Shown here in pieces: positions 62,500 to 64,000 of a stretch of 64,000 nt of DNA. Position 1 is the stretch's first letter; the number at the start of each line of letters is the position of its first letter. This stretch comes from CBDCYH01 sp965224105. GTDB taxonomy: Bacteria > Bacteroidota > Rhodothermia > Rhodothermales > JABDKH01. Position numbers and translations under genes: made by a program. Below the pieces are notes generated by a model. The model had not been told where the DNA came from. It saw nothing but the letters and a program-made list of their open reading frames with translations, and did no database searches. Where the stretch lies: NCBI GenBank assembly GCA_965224105.1, contig CBDCYH010000002.1, forward strand, positions 930,001 to 994,000, in the 5' to 3' direction.

Positions 62500-63879
62500 T
62501 CATCCCTTCCCGAGCATGTGGGACAATGCCTGTGCAAGTTCAGGATAACGGAACGGATAGTTTAGCGAATTCAATTTACCCGGTACCACTGCCAGGTCAG
62601 CGAGGAGCGTTTCCTCCGCAAACTCGGCTCCGAATCCGATCTTTAACGCGGCGGCTGGTACGGTTGCGACTGTTGGCCGTCTAAGCGCGCGGCCAAGCTC
62701 CTTTGTGAAGTCAGCATTGCTCACTGGCCTCGGCGACACGGTGTTGATGGCGCCATCATATCGATCATCACAAATGGCACGGTGGATGATGTCGACGACA
62801 TCGTCAAGCGCTATCCAGGACATCATCTGTTTGCCCGATCCTATCCGCCCGCCCAGTCCTGCCCGGAACGCGGGCAACATCTTTGCCAGCGCGCCTCCCG
62901 CAGGACTAAGGACAACACCAAGGCGTAAACCGACTACACGAATCCCCGCATCCGAGGCCCACCGGGTTTCGCCCTCCCACACCTTTGTCACATCAGACAA
63001 AAAACTCGAACCGGCTGGTGCTGATTCGTCCAGCTCATCGCCCGTTCCCGCCTGGTAATAATTGGCACCTGATGCGCTCACGAGGACAGCGGGTTTCTGG
63101 TCCCGTGCCGCGAGGGTTTGACAAACCAAACGCGTTCCAAGCCGGCGGCTTTCCAGGATTCGTTTTTTCCGATCTGCCGTCCAACGTCCCCCAGCCACGT
63201 TTTCACCAGCCAGGTGCACCACCGCGTGAACAGTAACGTCCGCGGGCAACTCCAACACCTGTGCCCCAATATCCCAGAGGATATCATCCTTCCGCGTCGG
63301 ATTTCGCGTCACCCGAAGTATCCTGAAACCCCGCATCTGCAAGTAAGCCTCCAATGCCCGGCCGACCAAACCCGTCGCACCTGTAACCAGCACGGTCTGT
63401 CCTTCCACCGGCGTGGCCGGTTCGGTATGCATCCGCTCAAGATCCATCTTATTAAGTACGTGTCGATACACAAATGTACGTTCCAACTTTCGACGCACAA
63501 AACCGCCTCCCACCAGCCTGCCGAGAAAGCCCAGAGGTAACTTGTAATCTATCTGGTCTACTAGTTCACACCTGCCATCGCCCAGGTTGTTGAAAATGTG
63601 ATTGTGCGTCCAATCGGCAAAAGGTCCTTCCAGTTGCCGGTCGGAGAAACCATGGCCACGCCTACAGTCGAAGTGCTCAACCGTCCACCGAGTCCAGGCA
63701 GGACCAGCCTTGACGCGCAATTTCACTAGCGCGCCGTTCTCGATTGCCGGGGGTTCCTGTACAACCTCGACACGGTCCCACGGAGGACTGAGCCTGCGCA
63801 ACGCCCCAGGCGAATGGTGCCACTGATCGAGCGAATCGGATGTCACCCCAATTATAGTCCTGTTTTCGAGACTAGGCAT
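62500..63879 (-). CDS. SRPBCC plus TIGR01777-type epimerase fusion
   Basis: A 459-residue protein. The N-terminal 150 residues are a SRPBCC/polyketide-cyclase-like domain (WTRWTVEHFDCRRGHGFSDRQLEGPF, RCELVDQIDYKLPLGFLG). From about 165 comes an NAD(P)-binding epimerase with VLVTGATGLVGRAL (TGxxGxxG) and VHLAGENVAGGRWT, ending in the DUF1731 tail (FGAEFAEETLLADLAVVPGKL). This is the TIGR01777 family; substrate unknown. It is preceded on the far side by a truncated plus-strand gene. Confidence 0.92.
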   Translation of the reverse strand: MPSLENRTIIGVTSDSLDQWHHSPGALRRLSPPWDRVEVVQEPPAIENGALVKLRVKAGPAWTRWTVEHFDCRRGHGFSDRQLEGPFADWTHNHIFNNLGDGRCELVDQIDYKLPLGFLGRLVGGGFVRRKLERTFVYRHVLNKMDLERMHTEPATPVEGQTVLVTGATGLVGRALEAYLQMRGFRILRVTRNPTRKDDILWDIGAQVLELPADVTVHAVVHLAGENVAGGRWTADRKKRILESRRLGTRLVCQTLAARDQKPAVLVSASGANYYQAGTGDELDESAPAGSSFLSDVTKVWEGETRWASDAGIRVVGLRLGVVLSPAGGALAKMLPAFRAGLGGRIGSGKQMMSWIALDDVVDIIHRAICDDRYDGAINTVSPRPVSNADFTKELGRALRRPTVATVPAAALKIGFGAEFAEETLLADLAVVPGKLNSLNYPFRYPELAQALSHMLGKG

Positions 63880-63965
63880 TCTCGTTTGTTATCCCACCGA
63901 ATATAGCGGCAGAGTATGATAGCTTGTTGAACGATATATTCCGCGCACACCTGATACGTACAAGC

Positions 63966-64000
63966 ATGAACCGGATTCTCACCTGTTGCTGCCTGCTTCT
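63966..64000 (+). CDS. Start of a truncated gene with a signal peptide
   Basis: An ATG at 63966 opens MNRILTCCCLL before the window ends. The string resembles a lipoprotein or secretory signal. Nothing more can be said. Confidence 0.4.
   Translation, partial: MNRILTCCCLL

Noticed and set aside
1..64000. tRNA or rRNA genes
   Set aside because: No cloverleaf-like or rRNA-like sequence was recognised on reading both strands; a tRNA search program would be decisive.

Overview
The window is a bacterial chromosome segment of medium GC content and dense coding. Three things point to the FCB superphylum, most likely Rhodothermota/Balneolota: a short, about 280-residue primary sigma factor (19801-20640); two secreted proteins ending in type IX secretion (T9SS) type-A sorting domains (27732-28892 and 38208-40862); and many two-membrane (Gram-negative) envelope genes. 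No rRNA, tRNA, CRISPR, prophage or insertion sequence was recognised. The assignment is inference, since no database search was possible.

Layout. 0-6 kb: a Rad52-type annealing protein, a YqiJ/YqiK-like OB-fold protein plus flotillin pair, and a polysaccharide block (gmd, fcl, a WecG/TagA glycosyltransferase). 6-13 kb: an ECF sigma factor, a lipoprotein serine hydrolase divergent from a membrane-anchored winged-helix regulator, several small envelope or lipoproteins, and an unrecognised protein. 13-19.6 kb: a very large fusion protein (zinc peptidase, TolB-like propeller, Omp85-like barrel), followed at once by a 1087-residue P-loop NTPase, then a VOC protein. 19.8-24.2 kb: rpoD with a clear terminator, then the run folP-cdaA-pcm-lysE. 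24.2-27.3 kb: a minus-strand operon of a degenerate GGDEF protein, phosphopentomutase and two EutN/CcmL microcompartment vertex proteins. 27.7-32.4 kb: a T9SS cargo, ftsX, pheA and argS. 32.7-38.1 kb: a five-gene exopolysaccharide cluster. 38.2-47.4 kb: a DUF11/T9SS surface protein, rodA-mrdA, and a second peptidase-propeller-barrel protein. 47.5-52.2 kb: pyrD, an acyl-CoA ligase and a GH3-type amido synthetase. 52.2-62.5 kb: two clusters of mosaic intergenic repeats in the same orientation bracket a mixed block (VanX-like dipeptidase, exonuclease, an outer-membrane/molybdenum/tetraheme operon, LamG protein, FkbM methyltransferase, DGPF protein with its ECF sigma factor, TfoX-like, GNAT). The window ends with a TIGR01777-type epimerase and the first codons of a truncated gene.

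How genes work together. Much of the window serves the envelope: cell elongation (rodA/mrdA, ftsX), GDP-fucose supply, ManNAc supply and polymer export (32.7-38.1 kb), T9SS cargo, and two outer-membrane peptidase/barrel fusions. The most unusual items are the two fusion proteins, the orphan microcompartment vertex pair coupled to phosphopentomutase, the polysaccharide cluster with a bactofilin-like protein and a YaiO barrel, the SoxCD-like molybdenum/tetraheme pair, a 21-bp dyad shared by two distant genes, and intergenic repeats whose hairpins show a compensatory base change.
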